Shown piece by piece: positions 51,244 to 58,979 of a stretch of 64,000 nt of DNA. The translations under genes and the position numbers were made by a program. This DNA comes from JAAYED01 sp040772225. Lineage in GTDB: Bacteria > Chloroflexota > Anaerolineae > UBA1429. The stretch is from assembly GCA_040772225.1 (NCBI GenBank), contig JAXGYO010000002.1, forward strand, positions 1,860,001 through 1,924,000, given 5' to 3'. A model generated the notes under the pieces. The model had not been told where the DNA came from. It did not search any database and saw only the letters and a program-made list of their open reading frames with translations. Positions within the stretch are counted from its first letter, which is position 1. Every line of letters starts with the position of its first letter.

Positions 51244-52071
51244 CTACAACTCCCTTCCCGCTGCGCGGCCGAGATAGGCGACGATGACATCCTCATTGTT
51301 GCGGATTTCATCCGGTGTTCCTCGGGCGATCACCTGTCCAAAGTCCATTACCGTGATCCACTCGCAGATACCCATCACCACGCGCATCTGATGCTCAATG
51401 AGCAGGATGGTGAGGTTGAATTCCTCACGGATAAAGCGGATCAGCCCCATCAGGGTCTCAGACTCGGTGGGGTTCATGCCTGCGGCCGGCTCGTCCAGCA
51501 GCAGCAATCTGGGCTCGGCAGCCAGGGCGCGGGCGATCTCCAGCCTGCGCTGCTCACCATAGGGCAGGTTGCGGGCTATCTCCAACTGACGATCCTGCAA
51601 GCCGAACACCGCCAGAAGATCCTGTGCTCGCTCCGTCAGCGCCCGTTCCTGGCGACCAAAGCGCCCGAGCCGCGAGATGGCCTCCACCAGGTTGTAGCCC
51701 GAGTGGGTATGAAACGCGATGCGCACGTTGTCCAGCACCGTGAGGTTCTGGAACAGGCGAATGTTCTGAAAGGTGCGGGCGATGCCCATCCTTGTGATCT
51801 GAAAGGCCGCTCGGTCTGAGATCGCCTGACCTTCAAAGCGTATCTCGCCCGAAGTGGGGGTATAGATCCCGGTGATCATGTTAAAGACCGTCGTCTTGCC
51901 AGCGCCGTTGGGCCCGATCAGGCCGTAGAGCCCTCCCCGGGGCACGTCCATCGTGAACTCGGAGACGGCGCGCAGGCCGCCAAAGACCATAGTGAGATCG
52001 CGGATGTCCAGTGTCGGCGGCAGGGACTCGGCAGTAATCACGCGGGGCGCAGTGACGGATTGTGTTTCCAT
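51244..52071 (-). CDS. livG: Branched-chain amino-acid ABC transporter ATPase LivG
   Basis: The 275-residue ATPase has Walker A GPNGAGKTT, FGGLRAVSEF near the start, IARTFQNIRLFQNLTVLDNV and EPAAGMNPTE, all typical of LivG. The signature motif is LPYGEQRR. It begins at ATG 52071, whose A overlaps the end of livM, with AGGAAG upstream. Confidence 0.95.
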   Translation of the reverse strand: METQSVTAPRVITAESLPPTLDIRDLTMVFGGLRAVSEFTMDVPRGGLYGLIGPNGAGKTTVFNMITGIYTPTSGEIRFEGQAISDRAAFQITRMGIARTFQNIRLFQNLTVLDNVRIAFHTHSGYNLVEAISRLGRFGRQERALTERAQDLLAVFGLQDRQLEIARNLPYGEQRRLEIARALAAEPRLLLLDEPAAGMNPTESETLMGLIRFIREEFNLTILLIEHQMRVVMGICEWITVMDFGQVIARGTPDEIRNNEDVIVAYLGRAAGREL

Positions 52072-53402
52072 TATGCTTCCTCGCTTGGCGTTACAGTGGC
52101 CTGGCTGTGAGCGCTATGGCTTGGCACGGGAATATCGCGCTCCGGCGGCAGAGGTGCCCTGAACCAGCCCCACTCTGAGGTGCCCATGAGCCCCTTGGGC
52201 CGCAACAACATGATCAGTAGCAAAATGATCGGATAGATGACAAAGCGCCAGTCCTCAAAGCCTTGAGGAAGCAGCACGCGCAAGCCTTCGATGACCAGGG
52301 CGAACATTAGCGAGGCCAGCACGGTACCGGTCATGCTGCCCAGGCCGCCGAACACGATGATGATCAGCGGGTCAAAGCCCTTGATGGTGTTAAAGGTGCT
52401 GGGATGGAGAAAACCGTACAGATGGGCATAGAGCGCGCCGGCAACACCGGCGTAAAAGCCGCCGACGGTGAACGCCAGGTTTTTGAGCTGCGTGACGTCG
52501 ACTCCCATGGACTGCGAGGCGATCTCGTCCTCGCGGACCGAGATAATGGCTCGTCCATGGCTGGAGCGCAGCAGGTTGCGCATCACGATGAGCAGCAGTG
52601 CCAGCACACCAAACACCCAGGGCCAGGTGGTCCAGGGGGGAATGGCCACCATGCCGCGGGCACCCTTCATGGTCTCGATCACCAGGTCGGAATTCTGCAG
52701 TGCTGTATAGACCATGACCGCAAAGCCCAGTGTGGCGATGCCGAAATAGTCCGAGCCCAGCCGCAGCAGCGGCAGGCCCACGAGATATGATACAAGGGCG
52801 GCAAGCGTGCCGCCGTTCAGGATCGCCAGCGCAAAGATGATCGGCCGCGACACATTCCCTGGCAGCGCCACGACGAGCGACGCCATCAGTTTGGCCAGTA
52901 CCGCATGCAGGGCCCATGAGGCCAGAACGGAAAAAGCGATCACAACGGCGATGACGAGAAGGACCACGACAGCAGACAGCGTCCTGGCTTCATGGTGTGC
53001 CAGGTGGTGTGACAGCGAGGCTGTGATCCGCTTGCGGAACGCCCCCAGTTTGAGTCTGTTGGCGAGGACGAACAGCAGTACGACCCCAAGTTGTCCGGCG
53101 ATCAACCAGGCCAACGCTGTGGTCTGGCCGCCGCTCCACTTCATCGTATAGTCTTTGGTGATGAGTGCCGAGGTATAGGCGCCGATGGCATAAAAGCCGA
53201 CATGGCCCAGAGAGAACTGGCCATTAAAGCCATAGATCAGGTTGAGACCCAGCGCAGATATCGCTGTGATGGCAGCGATCTGGACGACCTGGTACCAGTA
53301 CACCGAGATCAAGTCGTTCTGCTTCGCCAGGAGCACCCCTAGAAAAAGGGCGATGGCAACGGCCAGCGTTGGAATCCAGGACGGAACCGCGGATCGCTTC
53401 AT
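52071..53402 (-). CDS. livM: Branched-chain amino-acid ABC transporter permease LivM
   Basis: The 443-residue permease has about ten transmembrane helices and the LivM-type phrases IAAITAISALGLNLIYGFNG, SLGHVGFYAIGAYTSALI, GSDYFGIATLGFAVM and GREDEIA-like SVREDEIASQSMGVD. A loop of about 75 residues (about 105-190) makes it longer than E. coli LivM. GGAGGAG precedes ATG 53402. It is co-transcribed with livH (14-base gap) and livG. Confidence 0.94.
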   Translation of the reverse strand: MKRSAVPSWIPTLAVAIALFLGVLLAKQNDLISVYWYQVVQIAAITAISALGLNLIYGFNGQFSLGHVGFYAIGAYTSALITKDYTMKWSGGQTTALAWLIAGQLGVVLLFVLANRLKLGAFRKRITASLSHHLAHHEARTLSAVVVLLVIAVVIAFSVLASWALHAVLAKLMASLVVALPGNVSRPIIFALAILNGGTLAALVSYLVGLPLLRLGSDYFGIATLGFAVMVYTALQNSDLVIETMKGARGMVAIPPWTTWPWVFGVLALLLIVMRNLLRSSHGRAIISVREDEIASQSMGVDVTQLKNLAFTVGGFYAGVAGALYAHLYGFLHPSTFNTIKGFDPLIIIVFGGLGSMTGTVLASLMFALVIEGLRVLLPQGFEDWRFVIYPIILLLIMLLRPKGLMGTSEWGWFRAPLPPERDIPVPSHSAHSQATVTPSEEA

Positions 53403-53416
53403 AGTCGCAACTCCTC

Positions 53417-54418
53417 CTAGACCTTCTCAACCTGGGGTTCGCCAAAGATCCCCGTGGGTTTCACCAGGAAGACGATGATCAGGATCAAAAAGGCAAACAG
53501 ATCGCGCAGACGGGAACCGAGAGGCAGGAAACTGACCACCAGCACATCCACAGTGCCCATCAACAGCGAGCCGACAAAGGCTCCCGGGATACTGCCGATA
53601 CCGCCCAGCACGGCGGCAATAAAGGCTTTGAGGCCGGGCATGATGCCCATGAACGTCCAGATCTGGGGGAAGGCGATCGCATAGAGTGTGCCGGCGGCTC
53701 CGGCCAAAGCGGCGCCCAGGGCAAATGTGAAGGTGATCACACCGTCCACATTGATGCCCATCAGGCGGGCCGCAGATTTGTCAAGTGAGGTGGCGCGCAT
53801 GGCTTTGCCGATCTTTGTTCGGCGAATGATGAATTGCAGACCGAGCACCAGCGCCAGGGTGATGCCCACAATCAGCACGGTCACATTGGTGACACTGAGA
53901 CCCCAGAACTTCCAGACCTGGATCTCAAAGGGGCGCTTGTAGGTGATATAGTCTGCGCTAAAAACAAAGTTGAGCGCCGTAAAAGACTCTAGAAAGAAAG
54001 AGACGCCGATCGCAGTGATCAGCGAGGCGATGCGCGGCGCAGATCGCAGAGGCTTGTAGGCGACGCGCTCGATGACCACGTTCAATAGCAGGCATATGAC
54101 CATTGCGAAAAGTATTGCCGGGATGAATCCCCAGCCGTAACGGGCGATCGCATAGTAACTGGCAAAGGCCCCGACCATGAACACGTCGCCATGGGCAAAG
54201 TTAATCAGCCTGACGATGCCATAGACCATGGTATAGCCAAGGGCTATCAAGGCATACACAAATCCCAGCCGCAGTCCGTCCAGGATGGCCTGTGCAAAGT
54301 ACGTTGGGCCGTTCAGCCGGATCAGGTAGGTGATACCATAGATCAGGCCTGCAGCCAGCGCCGCATAGATAATCCACACGACGGGTCTCAAGATCGTTTT
54401 GGCCAGGATCTTGTTCAT
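53417..54418 (-). CDS. livH: Branched-chain amino-acid ABC transporter permease LivH
   Basis: The 333-residue permease with about eight or nine helices begins after GAGGAGAG at ATG 54418. The LivH phrases LDGLRLGFVYALIALGYTMVYGI, LINFAHGDVFMVGAF and RATSLDKSAARLMGINVD are clear. An extra N-terminal helix (about 14-32) precedes the core. It is the first transporter gene after the binding-protein gene, separated by a perfect stem-loop. Confidence 0.94.
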   Translation of the reverse strand: MNKILAKTILRPVVWIIYAALAAGLIYGITYLIRLNGPTYFAQAILDGLRLGFVYALIALGYTMVYGIVRLINFAHGDVFMVGAFASYYAIARYGWGFIPAILFAMVICLLLNVVIERVAYKPLRSAPRIASLITAIGVSFFLESFTALNFVFSADYITYKRPFEIQVWKFWGLSVTNVTVLIVGITLALVLGLQFIIRRTKIGKAMRATSLDKSAARLMGINVDGVITFTFALGAALAGAAGTLYAIAFPQIWTFMGIMPGLKAFIAAVLGGIGSIPGAFVGSLLMGTVDVLVVSFLPLGSRLRDLFAFLILIIVFLVKPTGIFGEPQVEKV

Positions 54419-54474
54419 ATCTCTCCTCGGTGCAGGGATCGAGGCAGCTCTCGGGCGACGCTATACGCTGTGAA

Positions 54475-54502
54475 GGGGAGAGCAACACCTGTTGCTCTCC
54501 CC
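54475..54502 (-). other. Strong stem-loop between the binding-protein gene and livH
   Basis: GGGGAGAGCAACA and TGTTGCTCTCCCC form a perfect 13-bp inverted repeat with 2 central bases; with a realistic loop, 9-10 bp pair. No T-run follows, so it is better explained as an mRNA-stabilising or processing hairpin that lets the binding protein be made in excess of the permeases, as known in other ABC operons. Confidence 0.6.
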
Positions 54503-54521
54503 TCAAGAGCCGGGTTACGGC

Positions 54522-55979
54522 TTAGGGAGCGACGAACTTGAAGAAAACAGGCTGGCCATTCTCGATCTTGACGATGGCGGCAGTCTTGATGGGGTCACCG
54601 AACTCGTCGAAGGTGATCTCGCCAGAGGCGCCCTCGTACTGGATCGCGGACATGGCGTCCTTGACGGCGGCGGGGTCATCCACACCGGCCTCTGAAATAG
54701 ACTGGAGCAGGATCTTGGCGGCGTCGTAGGACAGTGTAGCAAACGCGTCAGGCGCTGCGCCGTAGTTGGCGGTATAGGCGGCGACAAAGTTCTGGACCAC
54801 AGGGCGGGGATCAGCGGGCGAGTAGTGGTTCGAGAAGTAACCACCCTCAAAGAGCTCGGTCTGGAGCTCGGGGGAATCCCAGCCATCAGCGCCGAGGAGG
54901 GTTGCCTCGATGCCCTTTTCCTGGATCTGAGCGGCGATCAGGTTGTTCTTGTTATAGTAGTCAGGCAGGAAGATGACATCGGGAGCCGCGGCGGCGACCT
55001 TACCGAGGACGGCGGAAAAGTCCGTATCCTCCTTGGTATAGGCCTCATAGACGGAGACGGTGCCACCCAGGGCCTCGAAAGAGGCCTTAAAGTACTCTGC
55101 GAGGCCCTTGACATAGTCGTTACCGACGTCAAAGAGGACAGCGGCGTTCTGAGCGCCGAGCTCCATAGCCAGGCTGGCGACGACCTCACCCTGGAAGGGG
55201 TCGAGGAAGCAAGCGCGGAAGACGTACTCCTTGTTGGAGCCGTCCTCGTTGATAGTGACAGCCGGGTTAGTGGAGGTAGGGGAGATCTGCAGGACGCCAT
55301 TCGCCTCGGCGATTTCAGAGACGGGGATCGAGGCGCTGGAGCAGACCGCGCCGATGATATAGTTGACCTCATCCTCAAAGATGACCTTGTTCGCGGCGTT
55401 GGCCGCTTCCTGGGCATCGCAGCGCGAGTCTTCGAGGACGGTTTCGATCTCCCAGCCGGCGGCGATAGCCTCGTCAAAGGCCATCTGAGCGCCGTCGCGG
55501 GTGGACTCGCCAAAGGTCTTGACGTCACCGCTCAAGGGCGCCAGAACGGCGATCTTGACGGGGAAGCCAGGAGCGGGTGCGACCATGCTCTCGGCCTCAG
55601 CCTCTTCCTCTGCGGCGCCAGCGGGCGCCACGAATTTGAAGAAGGTGGGCTCGCCATTCTCGATCTTGACGATAGCGGCGGTCTTGACGGGGTCACCGAA
55701 CTCGTCGAAGGTGATCTTGCCAGAGACGCCCTCGTACTGGATCGCGGACATGGCGTCCTTGACGGCGGCGGGGTCATCCACACCGGCCTCTGAGATAGAC
55801 TGGAGCAGGATCTTGGCGGCGTCGTAGGCCAGTGTAGCGAGCGCGTCAGGCGCTGCGCCGTAGTTGGCGGTGTAGGCGGCGACAAAGTTCTGGACCACAG
55901 GGCGGGGATCAGCGGGCGAGTAGTGGTTCGAGAAGTAACCACCCTCAAAGAGCTCGGTCTGGAGCTCGGGGAATCCCAA
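54522..55979 (-). CDS. Fragment 4: end of LivK-type domain 1 and complete LivK-type domain 2
   Basis: The 485-residue open frame first encodes the C-terminal 110 residues of domain 1 (ELQTELFEGGYFSNHYSPAD, VDDPAAVKDAMSAIQYEG). A linker rich in Glu and Ala follows, then an intact second domain from VKIAVLAPLSGDVKTFGES to FFKFVAP-stop. The domain-2 region is the best candidate for a working receptor, but without its own signal peptide it could not be exported if translated alone. Confidence 0.6.
   Translation of the reverse strand: MGFPELQTELFEGGYFSNHYSPADPRPVVQNFVAAYTANYGAAPDALATLAYDAAKILLQSISEAGVDDPAAVKDAMSAIQYEGVSGKITFDEFGDPVKTAAIVKIENGEPTFFKFVAPAGAAEEEAEAESMVAPAPGFPVKIAVLAPLSGDVKTFGESTRDGAQMAFDEAIAAGWEIETVLEDSRCDAQEAANAANKVIFEDEVNYIIGAVCSSASIPVSEIAEANGVLQISPTSTNPAVTINEDGSNKEYVFRACFLDPFQGEVVASLAMELGAQNAAVLFDVGNDYVKGLAEYFKASFEALGGTVSVYEAYTKEDTDFSAVLGKVAAAAPDVIFLPDYYNKNNLIAAQIQEKGIEATLLGADGWDSPELQTELFEGGYFSNHYSPADPRPVVQNFVAAYTANYGAAPDAFATLSYDAAKILLQSISEAGVDDPAAVKDAMSAIQYEGASGEITFDEFGDPIKTAAIVKIENGQPVFFKFVAP
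54526..55583 (-). repeat. Direct repeat, copy 2 (LivK-type domain 2)
   Basis: About 1.06 kb, aligned with copy 1 at an offset of 1097-1098 bases. Long stretches are identical, differing by scattered single bases, so the duplication is recent or kept similar by gene conversion. Confidence 0.9.
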
Positions 55980-56623
55980 CCATCAGCGCCGAGGAGGGTT
56001 GCCTCGATGCCCTTTTCCTGGATCTGAGCGGCGATCAGGTTGTTCTTGTTATAGTAGTCAGGCAGGAAGATGACATCGGGAGCCGCGGCGGCGACCTTAC
56101 CGAGGACGGCGGAAAAGTCCGTATCCTCCTTGTTGTAGGCCTCATAGACGGAGACGGTGCCACCCAGGGCCTCGAAAGAGGCCTTAAAGTACTCTGCGAG
56201 GCCCTTGACATAGTCGTTACCGACGTCAAAGAGGACAGCGGCGTTCTGAGCGCCGAGCTCCATAGCCAGGCTGGCGACGACCTCACCCTGGAAGGGGTCG
56301 AGGAAGCAAGCGCGGAAGACGAACTCTTTGTTGGAGCCGTCCTCGTTGATGGTGACAGCCGGGTTGGTGGAGGCAGAGGAGATCTGCAGGACGCCATTCG
56401 CCTCGGCGATTTCAGAGACGGGGATCGAGGCGCTGGAGCAGACCTCGCCGATGATATAGTTGACCTCGTCCTCAAAGATGACCTTGTTGGCGGCGTTGGC
56501 CGCTTCCTGGGCATCGCAGCGCGAGTCTTCGAGGACGGTTTCGATCTCCCAGCCGGCGGCGATAGCCTCGTCAAAGGCCATCTGAGCGCCGTCGCGGGTG
56601 GACTCACCAAAGGTCTTGATCAC
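55532..56623 (-). CDS. Fragment 3: first LivK-type binding domain
   Basis: The useful part is about 56620-55972: KTFGESTRDGAQMAFDEAI, the periplasmic-binding Peripla_BP_6 pattern (CSSASIPVSEIAEANGVLQI, FDVGNDYVKGLAEYFKASFE, IFLPDYYNKNN). After GADGWDSP the frame shifts by one missing base and the remaining about 145 residues are meaningless. It is nearly identical to fragment 4's second domain. Confidence 0.6.
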   Translation of the reverse strand: MIKTFGESTRDGAQMAFDEAIAAGWEIETVLEDSRCDAQEAANAANKVIFEDEVNYIIGEVCSSASIPVSEIAEANGVLQISSASTNPAVTINEDGSNKEFVFRACFLDPFQGEVVASLAMELGAQNAAVLFDVGNDYVKGLAEYFKASFEALGGTVSVYEAYNKEDTDFSAVLGKVAAAAPDVIFLPDYYNKNNLIAAQIQEKGIEATLLGADGWDSPSSRPSSLRVVTSRTTTRPLIPALWSRTLSPPTPPTTAQRLTRSLHWPTTPPRSCSSLSQRPVWMTPPPSRTPCPRSSTRASLARSPSTSSVTPSRPPLSSRSRMASPPSSNSWRPLAPQRKRLRPRAWSHPLLASPSRSPFWRP

Positions 56624-56680
56624 CGGTCAAGGGCGCCAGAACGGCGATCTTGACAGGGAAGCCAGGGGCGGGCGGAACGC
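55624..56680 (-). repeat. Direct repeat, copy 1 (LivK-type domain 1)
   Basis: Partner of the copy at 54526-55583. It contains two of the three frame breaks, at its two ends (near 55969 and near 56618); copy 2 is intact at both corresponding sites, which shows what was lost. Confidence 0.9.
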
Positions 56681-56972
56681 TTGCGCCTGCAGCCTCGCCA
56701 TCGATCGGCTTGGCACTGCCCTCACCAGAGATCCACTTGGCATAGATCTCGTCATACTGGCCGCTCTCGCGGACCTTGGCCAGGCCCTCATTGAACATCG
56801 AAATGAACTCGGCGTTCTGGCCCTTGTTGACCAGGGCGCCGTAGAACTCTTCGGTGATCGCATCGCCGACGATCTTGAGCTTGCCAACGAACTGCTCAGA
56901 GGTCAGAGCATAGTCAGCGGCGACCGGGATATCCACGATCACGACGTCGAGATTGCCGCCCACCAGGTCCAA
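56604..56972 (-). CDS. Fragment 2: end of the polar amino-acid binding domain
   Basis: This frame carries the second half of the SBP_bac_3 domain (VGGNLDVVIVDIPVAADYAL, FNEGLAKVRESGQYDEIYAK) and the linker into the first LivK-type domain (APGFPVKIAVLAPLTGD). It then ends in DLW-stop because two bases are missing. ATG 56972 is internal to the original gene and has no ribosome binding site. Confidence 0.55.
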   Translation of the reverse strand: MDLVGGNLDVVIVDIPVAADYALTSEQFVGKLKIVGDAITEEFYGALVNKGQNAEFISMFNEGLAKVRESGQYDEIYAKWISGEGSAKPIDGEAAGASVPPAPGFPVKIAVLAPLTGDQDLW

Positions 56973-57556
56973 CAGGGCCAGGTCGATGGTGTCATACTCG
57001 GCGGGGGTGTGCCGGTGATCTCTTCGGCCGCAAAGGCGCCTGTGGTGCCGATCTGTGCGCCGATCTTGAGGCCAACCAGATCTGCCTCACCCATCACAGT
57101 CGTGTTGTCGGCGGGCACAATGATCGCCTGACCGGCATTGATGTAGGGCTCGGTAAAGTCATAGATCTCGGCGCGGTCGTCGCGGATCGTCACCGAGGAC
57201 ATGATGGCGTCATAGTCGCCGGATTCGAGGCCGGCAAAGATGCCATCCCAGGCGGTGTTCTTCCACTCGACCTTGAACCCCATCGTCTCGGCGATGGCAT
57301 TCAGCAGGTCGATGTCGAATCCGGCGATGTTCTTGTTCTCGTCGACAAACTCCATCGGCGGGAACGCGGCATCGGTGGCGACGACGTAGGTCTTGACCTC
57401 TTCTTCAACCACGACCTCGGCCGTGGCCTCCACTCCGGTCTCAGTCTCGGTCTCAGTCTCGGTCTCAGGGGCGGTCGTTTGCGGGGTTGTACAGGCTGAC
57501 AACACCATCGCAACGACCATGAGGATAGCCAACCAGGTAGTCCACTTGGGCTTCAT
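56939..57556 (-). CDS. Fragment 1: signal, linker and first part of the polar amino-acid binding domain
   Basis: As sequenced, the frame from ATG 57556 runs to a stop at 56939 and yields 205 residues. The N-terminus is a lipoprotein signal with LSAC, then TETETETETG. The SBP_bac_3 core follows (VATDAAFPPMEFVDENKNIA, DIDLLNAIAETMGFKVEW, YDAIMSSVTIRDDRAE). After TGTPPP the frame is wrong. The part lost here continues in the next fragment. Confidence 0.7.
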   Translation of the reverse strand: MKPKWTTWLAILMVVAMVLSACTTPQTTAPETETETETETGVEATAEVVVEEEVKTYVVATDAAFPPMEFVDENKNIAGFDIDLLNAIAETMGFKVEWKNTAWDGIFAGLESGDYDAIMSSVTIRDDRAEIYDFTEPYINAGQAIIVPADNTTVMGEADLVGLKIGAQIGTTGAFAAEEITGTPPPSMTPSTWPCWTWWAAISTS

Positions 57557-57869
57557 CAAACGCTCCTCCTTGTTCCGCATCGGGTCAAAAAGATCTAACG
57601 GGCCGCATCAGACTGCAGCATCGCGTAGGGTATCAACCCCACCATTGCCCTGCCCTTGGGAAGAAGCGTCATCGCTTGAGGCCGAAGGGGCTAACCTTCA
57701 ACCATCCTGCTCGATCGTTGCAGGTGTTATATTTCCCGCCATTATAACACAATCATTGCATCTGTGAAATCGGCCAGCACGGTTAGCACCGACGCTCGAC
57801 AGTCAAGTTGGGTGCCCTGCATTGGCGGGTATAATCGTAGCCCATGTTGCAGTGCAGGAGATGAGATAC
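57557..57869. promoter_or_regulatory. Divergent intergenic region with two promoters
   Basis: These 313 bases hold no gene. On the minus strand TATAAT (57741-57746) with TGT extended -10 and a poor -35 drives the amino-acid operon and gives a leader of about 178 bases; the leader shows a short AAGCG-ATGA-CGCTT hairpin but no riboswitch I recognise. On the plus strand TTGGGT (57808-57813) and TATAAT (57830-57835), 16 bases apart, drive the EamA gene. Confidence 0.5.
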
Positions 57870-58745
57870 ATGATGTCCGCCAGCTACGCGCTACTGGTGC
57901 TGCTGGGTGCCATCTGGGGCGCCTCCTTTCTCTTGATCAAGATCGGCACGACCGAGATCGCGCCCATGACCTTTGCGTTTCTGCGCATTATCACCGGTGC
58001 GTTCACCACAGGCATCGTGCTGATCGCCACCCGGCGGCGGGTTCCCCGGGGCGCTCGCCTCTGGGGGCATCTGGCGGTGATGGGGCTCCTGGGGATCGGG
58101 TTCCCCTTTGCGGCCATCAGCTGGGGTACGCAGTACATCCCGAGCAGCCTGTCGGCCATTCTCAACGGCATGATGCCGATCTTTACCTTTCTGGTCGTGA
58201 TAATCCAGCATGGCGAGCGTGCGACCCTGAAGCGGTTCATCGGTGTAGCGCTGGGCTTTGCGGGTACGGTGATTCTCGTGCTACCTCAGATACAGGGCAG
58301 CGAGGGCAACGTAGGTCTGTACGGCGCTCTCGCGGTCATCGCGGCGGCTTTGAGCTATGCCCTGGCGGCTGTGTATGCCAGTCGGCATGTCTCACACCTG
58401 CCCCCGCAGGTGGCCTCTTTCGGGCAGTTGCTTACCGCCTCTTTGATATTGCTGCCGGTGGCGATCGCAGAGCCCTCCTGGCGCACAGCGCTCACGCTGC
58501 GGTCCATCTCGGCAGTGCTGTTTCTGGGCGTGGTCGGCACCTCACTGGCCTACCTGATCTATTACCGGCTCATCCATGATGCCGGGGCGACCTTTACCTC
58601 ACTGGTGACGTATATCTCCCCGCCCTTTGGCGTGTTCTGGGGCTGGTTGATCCTCAATGAAGCGATCACCTTGAACGTACTGTTGGCGTTGGGCTTGATC
58701 ACCTGTGGCTTGCTTCTGGTGCGCGCGGCACCGCGCAATTCATAG
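57870..58745 (+). CDS. EamA/DMT-family transporter
   Basis: The 291-residue membrane protein has ten predicted helices in two EamA repeats. It starts LVLLGAIWGASFLLIKIG and the second repeat includes GALAVIAAALSYALAAVYA. AGGAG lies 9 bases before ATG 57870; ATG 57861 is too close to it and ATG 57873 is also possible. DMT transporters export metabolites or amino acids; the substrate is unknown. It is divergent from the amino-acid uptake operon. Confidence 0.9.
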   Translation: MMSASYALLVLLGAIWGASFLLIKIGTTEIAPMTFAFLRIITGAFTTGIVLIATRRRVPRGARLWGHLAVMGLLGIGFPFAAISWGTQYIPSSLSAILNGMMPIFTFLVVIIQHGERATLKRFIGVALGFAGTVILVLPQIQGSEGNVGLYGALAVIAAALSYALAAVYASRHVSHLPPQVASFGQLLTASLILLPVAIAEPSWRTALTLRSISAVLFLGVVGTSLAYLIYYRLIHDAGATFTSLVTYISPPFGVFWGWLILNEAITLNVLLALGLITCGLLLVRAAPRNS

Positions 58746-58979
58746 CTGGTCCTGCCGCCTACGATGAGGAAGCCTTCCGCCAAGGGCGCATAGTCGAACG
58801 CTTTCCAGCCAGATCGTCCCTTGGCTGCACGTCACACTGCCTGGGCCAGTATCGGACCATGTGGTCTTGGCGCAGATCGGCCCCGCGGCACGCTGAGGGC
58901 CGGCACTAGCCCCGAAGTGGCTTTTCGCCGACGATCCGGCGGGCTATACTGCGGGCAAACAATCCCCTGGGAGGCTGAC

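Larger units (their letters stand above)
54522..57556 (-). pseudogene. Broken gene for a fused three-domain amino-acid-binding lipoprotein (SBP_bac_3 + LivK + LivK)
   Basis: Read as one gene from ATG 57556 (AGGAGG 8 bases upstream) it encodes a lipoprotein signal (VLSAC), a Thr-Glu repeat linker, a polar-amino-acid binding domain (about 45-290) and two nearly identical LivK-type domains (about 302-650 and 662-1012). Both LivK copies begin PAPGFPVKIAVLAPL. The frame is lost three times: one C missing in a C-run near 57003-57007, two bases missing near 56618 (GGTGA-TCAAG where the other copy has GGTGACGTCAAG) and one C missing near 55969. Adding 1+2+1 bases gives 3039 bases, exactly 1013 codons. 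Either real decay or sequencing/assembly error is possible. Confidence 0.75.

Noticed and set aside
55960..57010. Programmed ribosomal frameshifting as the explanation of the three frame breaks
   Set aside because: No slippery heptamers with downstream stimulatory structure were seen, one break is a two-base loss outside any homopolymer, and three programmed shifts in one gene are implausible.
57430..57470. Glutamate/threonine codon repeat (TETETETETE) as a phase-variable microsatellite
   Set aside because: It is an ordinary lipoprotein linker of about five dipeptides; changes in copy number by 6 bases would not alter the frame.
57764..58579. 271-residue plus-strand frame overlapping the EamA gene
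   Set aside because: Out-of-frame shadow; cysteine/histidine/arginine-rich and without hydrophobic segments, while the true frame has ten helices.
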